Part shown: piece by piece, positions 24,682-33,069 of the stretch
Numbering within the stretch: the stretch's first letter is position 1
How the letters are laid out: the number at the start of each line of letters is the position of its first letter
DNA from: an uncultured Rikenella sp.
GTDB lineage: Bacteria > Bacteroidota > Bacteroidia > Bacteroidales > Rikenellaceae
Assembly (NCBI RefSeq): GCF_910577125.1
Contig: NZ_CAJTMN010000002.1
Coordinates: forward strand, 13,295-77,294
Direction of reading: 5' to 3'
Length of the DNA: 64,000 nucleotides
Program-made: the position numbers and the translations under genes
Notes under the pieces: model-generated
What the model was told of the DNA's origin: nothing
Databases searched by the model: none
The model's input: the letters and a program-made list of their open reading frames with translations, nothing else

Positions 24682-25182
24682 ATGAAGACCTACCGTGATA
24701 GCCTGCTGGCTAAGTTGCACATTCTACTGAAAGAACAGGGCGTGGACGAAGAGACCAAACGAGCCATGTACGCCGGATATGGCGTCGATAGTACGGCCGA
24801 TCTGACCGCGCCGCAACTGCGGCACTTGGTCGGTTCGTTAGCTGGCGAAGCGGTTCCGGAGGTCGCCCCGAGGCAGGTGTCGAACGAGACCCGCCGCCTG
24901 CGGTCGCAGTGCCTCGCGCTGATGACAAAGAGTCCCGACCCGGCGAACATCAAACTGCGCGGCCTCGGACTGCCGAACGACTGGGCGGTGTTGAACGCTT
25001 TCGTCGAACACCACGCCGGGGCCACGCTGAACCGGCTGACCGACGAGGAACTGGAACGATTCGCCCGCAAGCTCCGCGCCATGCGTTCCTCCGGCTGGTT
25101 CTATAATGCTCCACGGCAGACGACCGCCTCTCCTGCTGCGGTGGTTGTGCTGGCCCCGACCGACTGCGGTACCGTAAACTAA
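24682..25182 (+). CDS. GemA-like protein (Mu gp16 family, DUF1018)
   Basis: 166 residues. The beginning, MKTYRDSLLAKLHILLKEQG, then ETKRAMYAGYGVDSTADL, is the DUF1018/Mu gp16 pattern. The C-terminal half has LRSQCLALMTKSPDPANIKL and LNAFVEHHAGATLNRLTDEE. In Mu, GemA affects host gene expression and DNA topology late in the early phase. Bases 24859-24892 of this gene (codons for EVAPRQVSNET) match CRISPR spacer 42 at 30 of 34 positions; three of the four differing codons are synonymous. The gene therefore contains a protospacer of the host array. Confidence 0.82.
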   Translation: MKTYRDSLLAKLHILLKEQGVDEETKRAMYAGYGVDSTADLTAPQLRHLVGSLAGEAVPEVAPRQVSNETRRLRSQCLALMTKSPDPANIKLRGLGLPNDWAVLNAFVEHHAGATLNRLTDEELERFARKLRAMRSSGWFYNAPRQTTASPAAVVVLAPTDCGTVN

Positions 25183-25254
25183 AAAGCCCCGAACAAAGGA
25201 TTGTCCGAGGCGTCGAGTTTGGCCGCTCGACACAAAGATAATCAAAACGGGAAC

Positions 25255-25479
25255 ATGGCATATAACAAAAAAGGATATTTCGATCGAGCACGACGGATGC
25301 GAGAGATTACGGAGCAATACTACGAGCCGGAGAACCATCGCAAGTGTAAAAAGGCGATTTGGCGCACGTACATAAGGCCGATTTACGGTGTATGTTATCA
25401 AACCTATATCAGCAGTTTACAGGCCCTTCGGATGTTGGAGGCCGAACAAACACAAACAGAGAAAAGCCCGCCGAAATAG
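25255..25479 (+). CDS. Small basic phage protein (74 aa)
   Basis: From the ATG at 25255: MAYNKKGYFDRARRMREITE. It is strongly basic and helical, with a pair of Cys (KCKK and GVCYQ). A TTG at 25201 in frame would add 18 residues but is less likely. Its end overlaps the transcription terminator at 25463, so it closes the early transcript. No known family; a DNA-binding or middle-operon regulatory role would fit Mu's gene C (mor) position but the sequence does not show it. Confidence 0.6.
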   Translation: MAYNKKGYFDRARRMREITEQYYEPENHRKCKKAIWRTYIRPIYGVCYQTYISSLQALRMLEAEQTQTEKSPPK

Positions 25480-25492
25480 TGCGGGCTTTTCT
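25463..25492 (+). terminator. Terminator of the early operon
   Basis: AAAGCCCGC pairs with GCGGGCTTT, followed by TTCTTAT. The stem includes the last codons of the 74-aa gene. Confidence 0.85.
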
Positions 25493-25512
25493 TATATTTG
25501 CGAAAAACAATT

Positions 25513-25815
25513 ATGATGAGCGAGTTGTTTATGGCAATCGTAGCCGTCGGCAGTTTGGTTCTTTGGGTCGTCCTGCTGGTTGCATTCTTTCAGTTGGTCG
25601 GCGACGTGCGTAAAATCAAGGCCCGATTGGCGGATAAAGACAGCGAATATTTCCGGTATGCGAATCTCGCCAAAGAGGAGCACGCTCTGGGAAACATCGA
25701 CAAAGAACGCGAATATCTGATTCGGGCACAATGCCATGCCTATTATGCCGAGCAAGAGGAAACCGTCCGCAAACTGATTGCTGTGCTGGATCGGAAAAAC
25801 GGAGAGGAGATATAA
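25513..25815 (+). CDS. Membrane-anchored coiled-coil protein (about 100 aa)
   Basis: The probable start is at 25513 (MMSELFMAIVAVGSLVLWVV). One N-terminal transmembrane helix (to about residue 28) is followed by a charged helix (RKIKARLADKDSEYFRYANL, then YLIRAQCHAYYAEQEETVRK). It lies after the early terminator, so it needs its own promoter, and is convergent with the minus-strand head block (2-bp gap). No family assigned. A superinfection-exclusion or lysis-related membrane role is possible; nothing in the sequence decides. Confidence 0.65.
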   Translation: MMSELFMAIVAVGSLVLWVVLLVAFFQLVGDVRKIKARLADKDSEYFRYANLAKEEHALGNIDKEREYLIRAQCHAYYAEQEETVRKLIAVLDRKNGEEI

Positions 25816-25816
25816 A

Positions 25817-26260
25817 TTACTCGTCGAACTCCTCGTCGAACGTTGCCGTGAACACGATCCGGTAAACTTTCAGTGCATCGTCCCGCCGTTCGGCCTGTTG
25901 TGTCATCCGTGACAGGTTGCTCGAAAATCCGCAATCGAATCCCTGCAACGCCTGGACAACGGCTTGCACGGTGTCCAATATCGCCAACGACCGTTCGCGC
26001 CATACGCGCGGAGTGAGGTGGTTCGTCTCGTCCGTGATGGCCAATTCGACAACACGCACGGTAATCGTTGCCCGGCATTGCTGATCGCGGCCTCCTGTGT
26101 CTTCGCAACTCGGGAACTCGATGTCGATCAGGGCCGCCGGATAGTCCATTCCTTGCCGAGTCTCCGGGTTGTCGGTCTGTCCCTTGTCGAGATCGATCAG
26201 CCGGAGTTCCGGTACTGCTTTCGCCAATCGGTCGGCGATTTTCAAATAGAATTTTTTCAT
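25817..26260 (-). CDS. Phage structural protein, gp37/tail-completion-like
   Basis: 147 residues. It starts MKKFYLKIADRLAKAVPELR then LIDLDKGQTDNPETRQGMDY and PAALIDIEFPSCED. This layout (helix, P-A-ALIDI, then two-stranded sheet and a conserved C-terminal FTATFDEEFDE) is that of tail-terminator or Mu gp37-like completion proteins found after gpG homologues. It is the last gene of the leftward head block, 13 bp after the gpG-like gene. Role in joining head and tail is inferred from order and fold pattern. Confidence 0.65.
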   Translation of the reverse strand: MKKFYLKIADRLAKAVPELRLIDLDKGQTDNPETRQGMDYPAALIDIEFPSCEDTGGRDQQCRATITVRVVELAITDETNHLTPRVWRERSLAILDTVQAVVQALQGFDCGFSSNLSRMTQQAERRDDALKVYRIVFTATFDEEFDE

Positions 26261-26273
26261 GGTTTAATTCGGG

Positions 26274-26792
26274 TTAAAGTGAAACCAAAGCCCGAAGCCG
26301 TTCGACAATTCGACGGTTCAAGGCAACGGATTTGCCGATGAATTTTCGTTGAGGAATCGTTATGTGCAACTGCTTGGCGACTGCCGCACGCCCCCAGCGA
26401 CCGAGGCCGCTCCCGTCGGTCGTTTCACCCGCTGCGTAGGCTTTTGCCCAAAAGAACCGCTGCTGTTTCGGTGTCGGTTTCTGCTCGATCGTTCCCCCTT
26501 CGTTGTGGATGCGGGCATAGGGGACGCGCGGACTACCGGCCCGGATCGTCGCTTCGGAAGGCGTTACACGCGCCGGTCGGATCGTGGAGACCAACGCTCC
26601 GGATCGCACCATCAGCGACCCGCGCGAAGACGGATTTTTAGCTACGGCCCACGGTACGCCTTCCCATTCTTTAGTCGTGAAACGCTGTTTGTAAAATTCC
26701 GTGGCTGTTTCGGCTATGATCCGTGTCCCGTCCTGACGGATACGTTCCGAGGCGGCGGCGATTTTTTTGCGTAAAGTCTCGAAATCTCCCAT
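26274..26792 (-). CDS. Phage virion morphogenesis protein (Mu gpG-like)
   Basis: The chosen start is the ATG at 26792 (MGDFETLRKKIAAASERIRQ), preceded by a purine-rich AGAGA; an in-frame ATG at 26843 adds 17 residues. The sequence FYKQRFTTKEWEGVPWA, MVRSGALVSTIRPARVTPSE, RVPYARIHNEGGTI and IPQRKFIGKSVALNRRIVER is the standard pattern of phage virion morphogenesis (tail completion) proteins. It acts in head-tail joining. It lies between the portal-MuF fusion and the gp37-like gene, as in other transposable phages. Confidence 0.85.
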   Translation of the reverse strand: MGDFETLRKKIAAASERIRQDGTRIIAETATEFYKQRFTTKEWEGVPWAVAKNPSSRGSLMVRSGALVSTIRPARVTPSEATIRAGSPRVPYARIHNEGGTIEQKPTPKQQRFFWAKAYAAGETTDGSGLGRWGRAAVAKQLHITIPQRKFIGKSVALNRRIVERLRALVSL

Positions 26793-26914
26793 TCTCTTCG
26801 TATATTTGTGGTAAGTAATCTCCCTGCGGGTGTAAGTGCTCATGGCGTGCCTCGTGAGTGGTCGGACGCTTGAGACGGCTGGTGAACCAGCGTAGGGAAT
26901 TATTAACTCACAAG

Positions 26915-26942
26915 AGCCTCCCTCTATTCGGAGGCTTTTTTA
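26915..26942 (+). terminator. Hairpin with T-run at the 3' end of the portal gene
   Basis: AGCCTCC pairs with GGAGGCT and is followed by TTTTTT on the plus strand. The minus-strand portal stop codon lies within the loop (26924-26926). It would block rightward read-through into the leftward head block. Confidence 0.65.
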
Positions 26943-29425
26943 TTGTACACCAGGAGTCCCCGGCGGTGGTGCTGCTGAACGGACTTCTTGCCGGCCAGCG
27001 GGAACCACGTTCGCACTTCATTGATTCGACCACCGGCTATTTTACAACACACGACGATCACTTCATCCCGGTAATAGCGGATCAAGGTATAGTTGTCGTA
27101 AACACTTTTCCCTCTCTCCGCATTAATCCACACTTCGTCCGGATCGTTCAGCGTTTCCGGTAGGGCTTGCAGGTATTCTACCCGTGCGGCATGACTGCCG
27201 GTCGTATGCGTCCGGAAGCTCTTTTCAGATAAGAACACCTTTCGTCCGGATCGATCGGTCAGCATGACGACGCCGTCCCGCTGACGGGCGGCAAACCACT
27301 CCTCGGCCGTACCCGTAAAACGTGGCATGTCACTCGTAGCCGTCGTTTGTCGTTTCGCCATCGTCGGCAACCCATAATCGACCGCACCAAGTCGGTTCAG
27401 ATATTTGGCCGCCCGGTTCGGGAATTTGCGGATATATTGCTGGTTCGTCGTGAAGACCTCGCGCAGTTCGGCCCGGTTCACCCCGAAACCCTGGGCCGCT
27501 GCGGTTTTGAACTCGCCGGTCTCGAAATAGGCATCTGCCCGGCGTTGCATATCGGGCAGATTGATTCCTTCCGTTTCGTGCCGCATCCGCGGAAGCACGT
27601 AACAACGGCAGTTCCAGCCGTTGGGCGGGTATATCTTTCCCCACCGGGGGTCGTTGGTCGGTAACACGAGTCCGTTCAAGGCCGCATGTTCGGGCCGTAC
27701 TTTGTCGTCGCCGACCGTCCGATATTCCCAATAAGGAAATAGCATGTTTTGGCTCAATAGACGGTAATAGGTCGAGGTGCTTTCGGCGACCTGATCGGCC
27801 GTATCGTATTCGGTTTGCGCCCAGCGACGATTGAACGTGTCCGTGATTTTCGCCGCCCGTTCCATGTAGTCCTCGAAACTGCGGCTCGCCCGGTAGGCTT
27901 GGTTGAGCTGCTGAATCTCGGTCAGCGTTTTGGCTGCCGAGAAGTGGTAGAGGTTTGTCTCCATGGCCGTCAGGACTACGTCGTCCGCGGTACCGTATTC
28001 GATACTATTCCGCAGTCCGATACCTCCTTTCCGCCAACCGGTGTGAAAGGCATGCAGGAGTCGGTCGGCCGTATGATCGAATAGTTCTCGGTCGAAATAC
28101 CGGGCCTCTCCGCGCGCTACGCGTTTGGCGAGTCGGCGGTCGAAGCCGTCGCCCGCCATCTCTCCCAGGTCGTTACGCTCGCCAGTGGTCGCCCCCGTAA
28201 CGGGGGCTTCGGCGAAAAAACCGAAGACCCTTTCCAAGAAATTCCGCGCACCGTTCGTCCCGGTCGGATCGTCGGTGTCCGGCGGTTCGACAAAACCCGT
28301 TCCGTTCGGTTCCACCACCTCTTCGTCCGCTTCGGGTTGGGGAATGCCAGTAATTTTGTAAACGTGACTGGTCGGGACCGGCACAGATAACTTCGCTGCC
28401 CGCTCGACAAGGCTCAGTCGATCGGCCGCCCCTAAGTTTTCGCCCTGTTCGACGAACGCAAAGCACCCTCCGGAGACTGGAAACCCTCGTTTTTCGAGAA
28501 GCGGCAGGAGTTGCGTATTGAGGACCCGTTGCACGAACCGACGGTCTGCGTTATGCAAATCTTCCTGTACCTGCATGTGTACCTCGCCCAATGAGCGCGC
28601 CCCTTTGTCACCCTGAATCGTGGTCAGTGTCTGACCGAGGATGCCGATCAGAATCTCTTCGTTGCAGGCTTTCCGTAGCATGTCGTACACACCGCCGTCG
28701 CCGCTGGCCGCTCCGGGTTCTACTTTGAAATCCGAACCTTTCGGCAGGATATTGACCAATGCGCCGCCTGCTGCTTCCAGCGCTTTCTGCAATTCCAGGC
28801 GAGCACTGTCGTCGAACGTTTCGTAATAGGCCGTGCGCATCGGCATACCGAAAATTTCAGCATATTGCGCCCAGTCGCCGAAGTTGTTCCGTTTGTAAAG
28901 CACGAACGGTGCTACGTTGAGCAGCAGGCCGAGGTCGTCCGCCTCGCCGACCTCCAGAAAAAAGTCGTCTTCGCGATACGGAATGCCCCGCTCGTCGTTC
29001 TCCTCCAGGGCAATCTCGCCGAACTGAGGCCGAATATGTTTCGATGGTATCGGGTGCGGAATGATTCGGTCTTCGACAAACTCCATTTCCGTAACCGTGA
29101 TTCCCAGAAATCGGGCCTGCATGATCTCCGTGAGAACCGACTCGAAGCCGGAGCTATCCATCATTCGGTCGATCGTCTCTTCCGGTTTGTTGTCGCGCGT
29201 GAAAACAAGTTCCGCGTTCGTGATAGCCGAGACGCGCTTACGAACGGCATCACGGAGTACGTTGTCGCGCATCAGTTCGGCGTACAGGTTATATAACTGC
29301 TGACGTTTGCCCCGGTCGGCCGAGCGCAAGGCACGCTGAACGTTATCGATGTCGAGGTTTGTGCGGTTCGGAGCCTTGATGGTGATCTGGTTAATTACCA
29401 GTTCCTGCTCTTGTTTATTCTCCAT
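26924..29425 (-). CDS. Fused portal (DUF935), MuF minor head protein and PBECR-type nuclease domain
   Basis: 833 residues from the ATG at 29425 (MENKQEQELVINQITIKAPN). Residues about 20-410 are the DUF935/Mu gp29 portal (LGITVTEMEFVEDRIIPHPI, ILIGILGQTLTTIQGDKGAR). Residues about 480-650 are the gpF/SPP1 gp7-like minor head domain, ending in PPNGWNCRCYVLPRMRHETE with the hallmark NCRC. The last 100 residues (PRFTGTAEEWFAARQRDGVV, TTGSHAARVEYLQALPETL, DNYTLIRYYRDEVIVVCCKI, then TWFPLAGKK) look like a phage-Barnase-EndoU-Colicin-RelE-type (PBECR) nuclease. Mu keeps portal and gpF as separate genes. A nuclease domain in the head could be injected with the DNA. Confidence 0.88.
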   Translation of the reverse strand: MENKQEQELVINQITIKAPNRTNLDIDNVQRALRSADRGKRQQLYNLYAELMRDNVLRDAVRKRVSAITNAELVFTRDNKPEETIDRMMDSSGFESVLTEIMQARFLGITVTEMEFVEDRIIPHPIPSKHIRPQFGEIALEENDERGIPYREDDFFLEVGEADDLGLLLNVAPFVLYKRNNFGDWAQYAEIFGMPMRTAYYETFDDSARLELQKALEAAGGALVNILPKGSDFKVEPGAASGDGGVYDMLRKACNEEILIGILGQTLTTIQGDKGARSLGEVHMQVQEDLHNADRRFVQRVLNTQLLPLLEKRGFPVSGGCFAFVEQGENLGAADRLSLVERAAKLSVPVPTSHVYKITGIPQPEADEEVVEPNGTGFVEPPDTDDPTGTNGARNFLERVFGFFAEAPVTGATTGERNDLGEMAGDGFDRRLAKRVARGEARYFDRELFDHTADRLLHAFHTGWRKGGIGLRNSIEYGTADDVVLTAMETNLYHFSAAKTLTEIQQLNQAYRASRSFEDYMERAAKITDTFNRRWAQTEYDTADQVAESTSTYYRLLSQNMLFPYWEYRTVGDDKVRPEHAALNGLVLPTNDPRWGKIYPPNGWNCRCYVLPRMRHETEGINLPDMQRRADAYFETGEFKTAAAQGFGVNRAELREVFTTNQQYIRKFPNRAAKYLNRLGAVDYGLPTMAKRQTTATSDMPRFTGTAEEWFAARQRDGVVMLTDRSGRKVFLSEKSFRTHTTGSHAARVEYLQALPETLNDPDEVWINAERGKSVYDNYTLIRYYRDEVIVVCCKIAGGRINEVRTWFPLAGKKSVQQHHRRGLLVYNKKASE

Positions 29426-29445
29426 GGATCGGTATTTGAAAAGCG

Positions 29446-29859
29446 TTAAAAGTGTGTCGTCCGTTTCGGATTGCTGCTGAAATAGAACGGTCCCGACGAA
29501 ACGCCCTCGTCTGGATTCTTTTTCGGCAAGTCGGGTACGATCTCCCCTTTTTGTACCCCTCGGAGCCATGCCACCGCACGCTCGTAGCGCGCCTGGCGGC
29601 GATCGTAGTAATTCCCGGCTGCACACAGGTTGATGAGGTGATATACGGCGATGTCTTTGCAAAAGATCAACAGCAGCGGGTCGCGAGCCTCGCCCGTGGC
29701 GGCAAAAATGGTCTCGGTGTCGTAAGCGGTCAGATAGCCTCGCGCCTCCGCTATCGCGCCCGACAGGGCTGCGGTGATGATTGTCTCGTCAGCGCGGGAG
29801 ATCAGTTCGGCGTGCTCTTCCCGCAGGTGTGTCCGCAAGTCGTCCGGTGTCAGAAACAT
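29446..29859 (-). CDS. Mu gp36-like head protein (DUF1320)
   Basis: 137 residues. MFLTPDDLRTHLREEHAELI then DETIITAALSGAIAEARGYL and FCKDIAVYHLINLCAAGNYY followed by DRRQARYERAVAWLRGVQKG is the DUF1320 pattern of Mu gp36, a head-completion or adaptor protein. It starts 2 bp after the terminase stop and is 20 bp ahead of the portal fusion. Length is typical. Confidence 0.88.
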   Translation of the reverse strand: MFLTPDDLRTHLREEHAELISRADETIITAALSGAIAEARGYLTAYDTETIFAATGEARDPLLLIFCKDIAVYHLINLCAAGNYYDRRQARYERAVAWLRGVQKGEIVPDLPKKNPDEGVSSGPFYFSSNPKRTTHF

Positions 29860-29861
29860 GG

Positions 29862-31388
29862 TCAGTATCGTTTGGAATTTCGGGTTCTCGGTATGGAAAT
29901 AATCGGTTGTTCGAGGGTAACCTGCTTTTCCCGGACGATGTAGATACCGCCCTCGACGGCATCCACACCGTCGGCCGGAGCCGACAGTTTGGGTCCGAAG
30001 AGCCGAAACTGCTCTTTGAGTCGTTGCATGTGGGGATTACCCTGTTCGTCAATATTGAAGACCAGTTGTCCGAGCCGTACGAGCGGCTCCAGTCCTGACT
30101 CGATACGGGCAAACTTTTCGCCCTTGCGCCGGGTGTCCGGCGTGATGCCTATATAGGCACCCGTCCGACGGCCTTTTGCCGCAAAGGCCGGGACGTAGAC
30201 TTGTGTGTAAAACGGGTCTTGCAGGGTGTTGTTTTCGATATACCAGTAGACAGGCGGACAACGATCGCCGATCCAGTCCCGCAGGTCGAAAAACCACTGG
30301 ACGAACGTATCCGTGCTGGCATTGTCTACGAAACATTTGATTACGTAGTACCTCCCTCGACAGAAACCCAACAGGACGAGCGCTTTGGTCGAGGAACTCC
30401 GCTGCCGGGCATTGTTCGACGGGGACGGGTCGGCATAGGCGATCAAAAACCGGAACCGATCCAGGGGCGGAACTTGGCCCCACGTCAATTCGCCGAACGT
30501 ATTTCCTTCCGTAATCGGGTTGTTGTAGTATTCGCCCTGTTGAGCTTTATACGAGATTTTCGACAGCACCCGGTCGATCATCTTCTCGGTATTTTTGTCG
30601 GGCCACGTAGACCGGCCGTGCTTGTCGCGGATGTTGATGATGTCCGTGTGGTCGGCCCTGTCCATTGCCCGCCGGATGCAGCAATCCTCGGCTATGACGT
30701 TTCCGCAGAAGATCACGGTCAGAGGAGTGGAAATCGAGCGGGTCGGATAGAGAGCCTGCTCGAACCAATCCCACTTCTTTTTCAGCACCTCCGGATTCCG
30801 GCACTCTTCGTCCGTGTCGAAATCATCGACCAGCAACACGTCCGGACGGCATTCGTTGTTCCGCGAACCGCGCGGACTTTGTCCGGCCCCGACCGCTCGG
30901 AAAGCCGCTCCGTTACGGAGGGTAAACTCTTCTGCGGTCCATAGACCGAGGTTCCGCTGTACGCCGTAGTCGTGCATGACGCGCTCGTTGCTCTCGAAAA
31001 ACGCCCGGTAGGGAGCTAACAGCCGTTCGGCGTTGTTCTGTGTGTTGGAGGTCAGGATGACCGTCCGTTTCCGGCCGGTCAGCACCAAGTAGCACACCTC
31101 CATCATCGTGCGGGCCGACTTGGCCAGTTCGCGCGACCAGGCGCGCACCTCGTACCACTCCGGATTTGCCAACACTCGACGTGTGGCAGCCGTGTGGAAC
31201 GGAGCTGGGGCCGCCGTATAGAATCGCGGGAAATAGTAACTGAACCATGTCTCCGGTTCCTTTTCCAAGGTTTTGATCCGGCGGCGACGGTCCGAGCGGG
31301 TTTCGTTCGGATCGACTTCGAGACCGCTGTTGAACGATCGCTGAAAGGCGTACCACTCTTCGTATGCTCTCTTTTCGTCGGCAGTCAT
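29862..31388 (-). CDS. Terminase large subunit
   Basis: 508 residues. The ATPase region has EVRAWSRELAKSARTMMEVC in the Walker A position (variant, S-x-x-x-A-K-S) and PDVLLVDDFDTDEECRNPEV with Walker B Asp residues. The RNase H-like nuclease half has RFLIAYADPSPSNN with its acidic residue, YVIKCFVDNASTDTFVQWFF, and DAVEGGIYIVR near the end. It powers headful packaging of phage DNA through the portal and cuts it. It overlaps the small-subunit gene by 4 bp. In Mu-like phages packaging starts at the phage left end and takes host DNA at the right end. Confidence 0.92.
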   Translation of the reverse strand: MTADEKRAYEEWYAFQRSFNSGLEVDPNETRSDRRRRIKTLEKEPETWFSYYFPRFYTAAPAPFHTAATRRVLANPEWYEVRAWSRELAKSARTMMEVCYLVLTGRKRTVILTSNTQNNAERLLAPYRAFFESNERVMHDYGVQRNLGLWTAEEFTLRNGAAFRAVGAGQSPRGSRNNECRPDVLLVDDFDTDEECRNPEVLKKKWDWFEQALYPTRSISTPLTVIFCGNVIAEDCCIRRAMDRADHTDIINIRDKHGRSTWPDKNTEKMIDRVLSKISYKAQQGEYYNNPITEGNTFGELTWGQVPPLDRFRFLIAYADPSPSNNARQRSSSTKALVLLGFCRGRYYVIKCFVDNASTDTFVQWFFDLRDWIGDRCPPVYWYIENNTLQDPFYTQVYVPAFAAKGRRTGAYIGITPDTRRKGEKFARIESGLEPLVRLGQLVFNIDEQGNPHMQRLKEQFRLFGPKLSAPADGVDAVEGGIYIVREKQVTLEQPIISIPRTRNSKRY

Positions 31389-31825
31389 CGTAACGCCTCC
31401 TTTATAAATGCGTCATAGAGCGGCAAAAACTCCACGGCCCGATCCGGATCGGTCTCGCGCAACCAGGTAAGGAACTGGCGGCCGACCTCCACTTTATGGG
31501 TGATATTCGTTTCTGTTTCCAGCTTTTTAATGGCATTCGTCAGTTTGGTGATCGTATCCGCCTCTTTGCTGGTGACGTAGTTGGCATCGTCGCGCGCTTC
31601 GACCGCTTCGCGAATTGCATTCAGCTGTTGGTGCAGCCAACCCAACAGGTCTTCCCGTCCGCCGAGCAGGGAGGTTTTCAACCGTTCCCACTGCTCCTCC
31701 CGCACCCATTTGCTCACGGTCGCCTCCGTAACGCCGACTCGCGCGGCAATCTCTTTCTGCGTAATCCCTTTTTCGGATAGATAGAGCGTTTTGGCGAAAT
31801 CTTTTTTCTGTTGTCTCGACTGCAT
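31385..31825 (-). CDS. Terminase small subunit, HTH
   Basis: 146 residues. The N-terminus contains a clear helix-turn-helix: FAKTLYLSEKGITQKEIAAR then VGVTEATVSKWVREEQWERL. Long coiled-coil helices follow (TITKLTNAIKKLETETNITH). This HTH-plus-coil layout and the 4-bp overlap with the large subunit identify the DNA-recognition subunit of the packaging motor (DUF1804/gp27-like). It opens the leftward structural operon, whose promoter must lie in the 31.83-31.94 kb region. Confidence 0.87.
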   Translation of the reverse strand: MQSRQQKKDFAKTLYLSEKGITQKEIAARVGVTEATVSKWVREEQWERLKTSLLGGREDLLGWLHQQLNAIREAVEARDDANYVTSKEADTITKLTNAIKKLETETNITHKVEVGRQFLTWLRETDPDRAVEFLPLYDAFIKEALR

Positions 31826-31944
31826 GTCTCTTTTTTATGCAAAGGAACGGTACTCTGCATCCATCCGAAAAAATCATATAAAGCGTTAATGCTCTTTTTG
31901 TTGTGGGCATTCAGGAAGGCGAATTTTGCACAAAAAAGAACCGA
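31826..31944. promoter_or_regulatory. Divergent late promoter region
   Basis: 119 bp between terminase small subunit (leftward) and protease (rightward). It is the only place from which both structural blocks can start. It is comparatively A/T-rich (CCGAAAAAATCATATAAAGC, TTTTTGTTGTGGGC). Individual promoter boxes are not assigned. Confidence 0.5.
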
Positions 31945-33048
31945 ATGTCAAAAGCCTATATAGACATCATCGACCGCGAGCGGCGAGAAGCGACGATCCG
32001 CCTGTACGGTGCTATCGGCGAGAAGATCGACGGCGACCTTTTCGCCCAGGAACTGGCCTCGCTGGACAACCAGTACGACCTGATCCGTCTGCGGATCAAC
32101 AGTCCCGGCGGCGATGTGACCCAGGGACTCAGCATCGTGGGGGCCATGTTGTCGATGCAAACGCCGATCCATGTACACGTGGATGGCGTGGCGGCCAGTA
32201 TGGCCGCCGTGATCGCTGTGTGTGGCGACAAACTCTACATGTACGATTTCGCCCGGCTGATGATCCACGATCCTTATTTCGCCGGGGCAGACGAATTGAG
32301 CCCGAAGATGGAGAAGCAGCTGGCACGGACCAAAGAGACCCTAACGCGCATTCTGAGCCGTCGGGGTAAGGACGCTGCCGAGGTGGAGCGACTGATGAGC
32401 GAGGAGACTTGGTTCTCGGCCAAGGAGGCAAAAGAGGCCGGCCTGTGCGACGTGATCGTCGGTTCACGCCAAAAGGCACTTATGAATCTCGCACCGGACG
32501 AACTCCGCGTGCGCATCGACGAACAACACCAAATCCAAAACAATATGACCAAACTATCTGAAAAAGCCGCCGCTTCGCTCGGCATCAAGGCCGAAGCGCC
32601 GGACACCGAGGTCTCTGCGGCTATCGAAACGTTGCATGCGTCGAAAGTAGCTGCTGAAAAAGCCAAAGTCGAAGCCGAAGAGGCACGGACGAAGGCAGAA
32701 AAAGAGCTGAACGATTACAAAGCCAGCATCCGGGCAGAGAAGAAAGCCGCATTCGTGGCCCAGCTCGAGGCGGGTGCCAAGTCCGGTAAGATCGACGCAA
32801 GCGGAGTCGCCACATTTTCGGCCATGTACGACACAGACCCGGAAAACGCACTCAAAGCATTCGAGGCTATCCCCGAACGTGAACCGGTACACAACCGGCT
32901 GTCGTCCAAGAAAGAACAGGACAAAGCCCTTCTGGATGCCTCGTGGGACGAACTCGACAAGGCTGGACGACTGGGCGAATTGAAGACCAAGTATCCGGAC
33001 GAGTACAAGGCCAAGTTCGACGAACGATTCCACCCGAACGAAGACTAA
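31945..33048 (+). CDS. ClpP-like prohead protease fused to scaffold
   Basis: 367 residues from the ATG at 31945 (MSKAYIDIIDRERREATIRL). Residues 1-190 are an S14/ClpP-type serine protease: INSPGGDVTQGLSIVGAM, VDGVAASMAAVIAVCGD (catalytic Ser in AASM), LMIHDPYFAGADELS (catalytic His). Residues about 200-300 form a long, Ala/Glu/Lys-rich coiled coil typical of scaffolds. An ATG at 32545 (MTKLSEKAAASLGIKAEAPD) with an A-rich leader could start a separate 167-residue scaffold in the same frame, as Mu I/Z do. The protease matures the head; the scaffold shapes it. Confidence 0.9.
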   Translation: MSKAYIDIIDRERREATIRLYGAIGEKIDGDLFAQELASLDNQYDLIRLRINSPGGDVTQGLSIVGAMLSMQTPIHVHVDGVAASMAAVIAVCGDKLYMYDFARLMIHDPYFAGADELSPKMEKQLARTKETLTRILSRRGKDAAEVERLMSEETWFSAKEAKEAGLCDVIVGSRQKALMNLAPDELRVRIDEQHQIQNNMTKLSEKAAASLGIKAEAPDTEVSAAIETLHASKVAAEKAKVEAEEARTKAEKELNDYKASIRAEKKAAFVAQLEAGAKSGKIDASGVATFSAMYDTDPENALKAFEAIPEREPVHNRLSSKKEQDKALLDASWDELDKAGRLGELKTKYPDEYKAKFDERFHPNED

Positions 33049-33069
33049 CCGAAAAACAACCAACAAATT

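Noticed and set aside
25201..25254. TTG start for the 74-residue early protein
   Set aside because: The ATG at 25255 has a better context and the extra N-terminus has no pattern.
31385..31391. Frameshift between the terminase subunits
   Set aside because: The ATGA-type 4-bp overlap is ordinary translational coupling.
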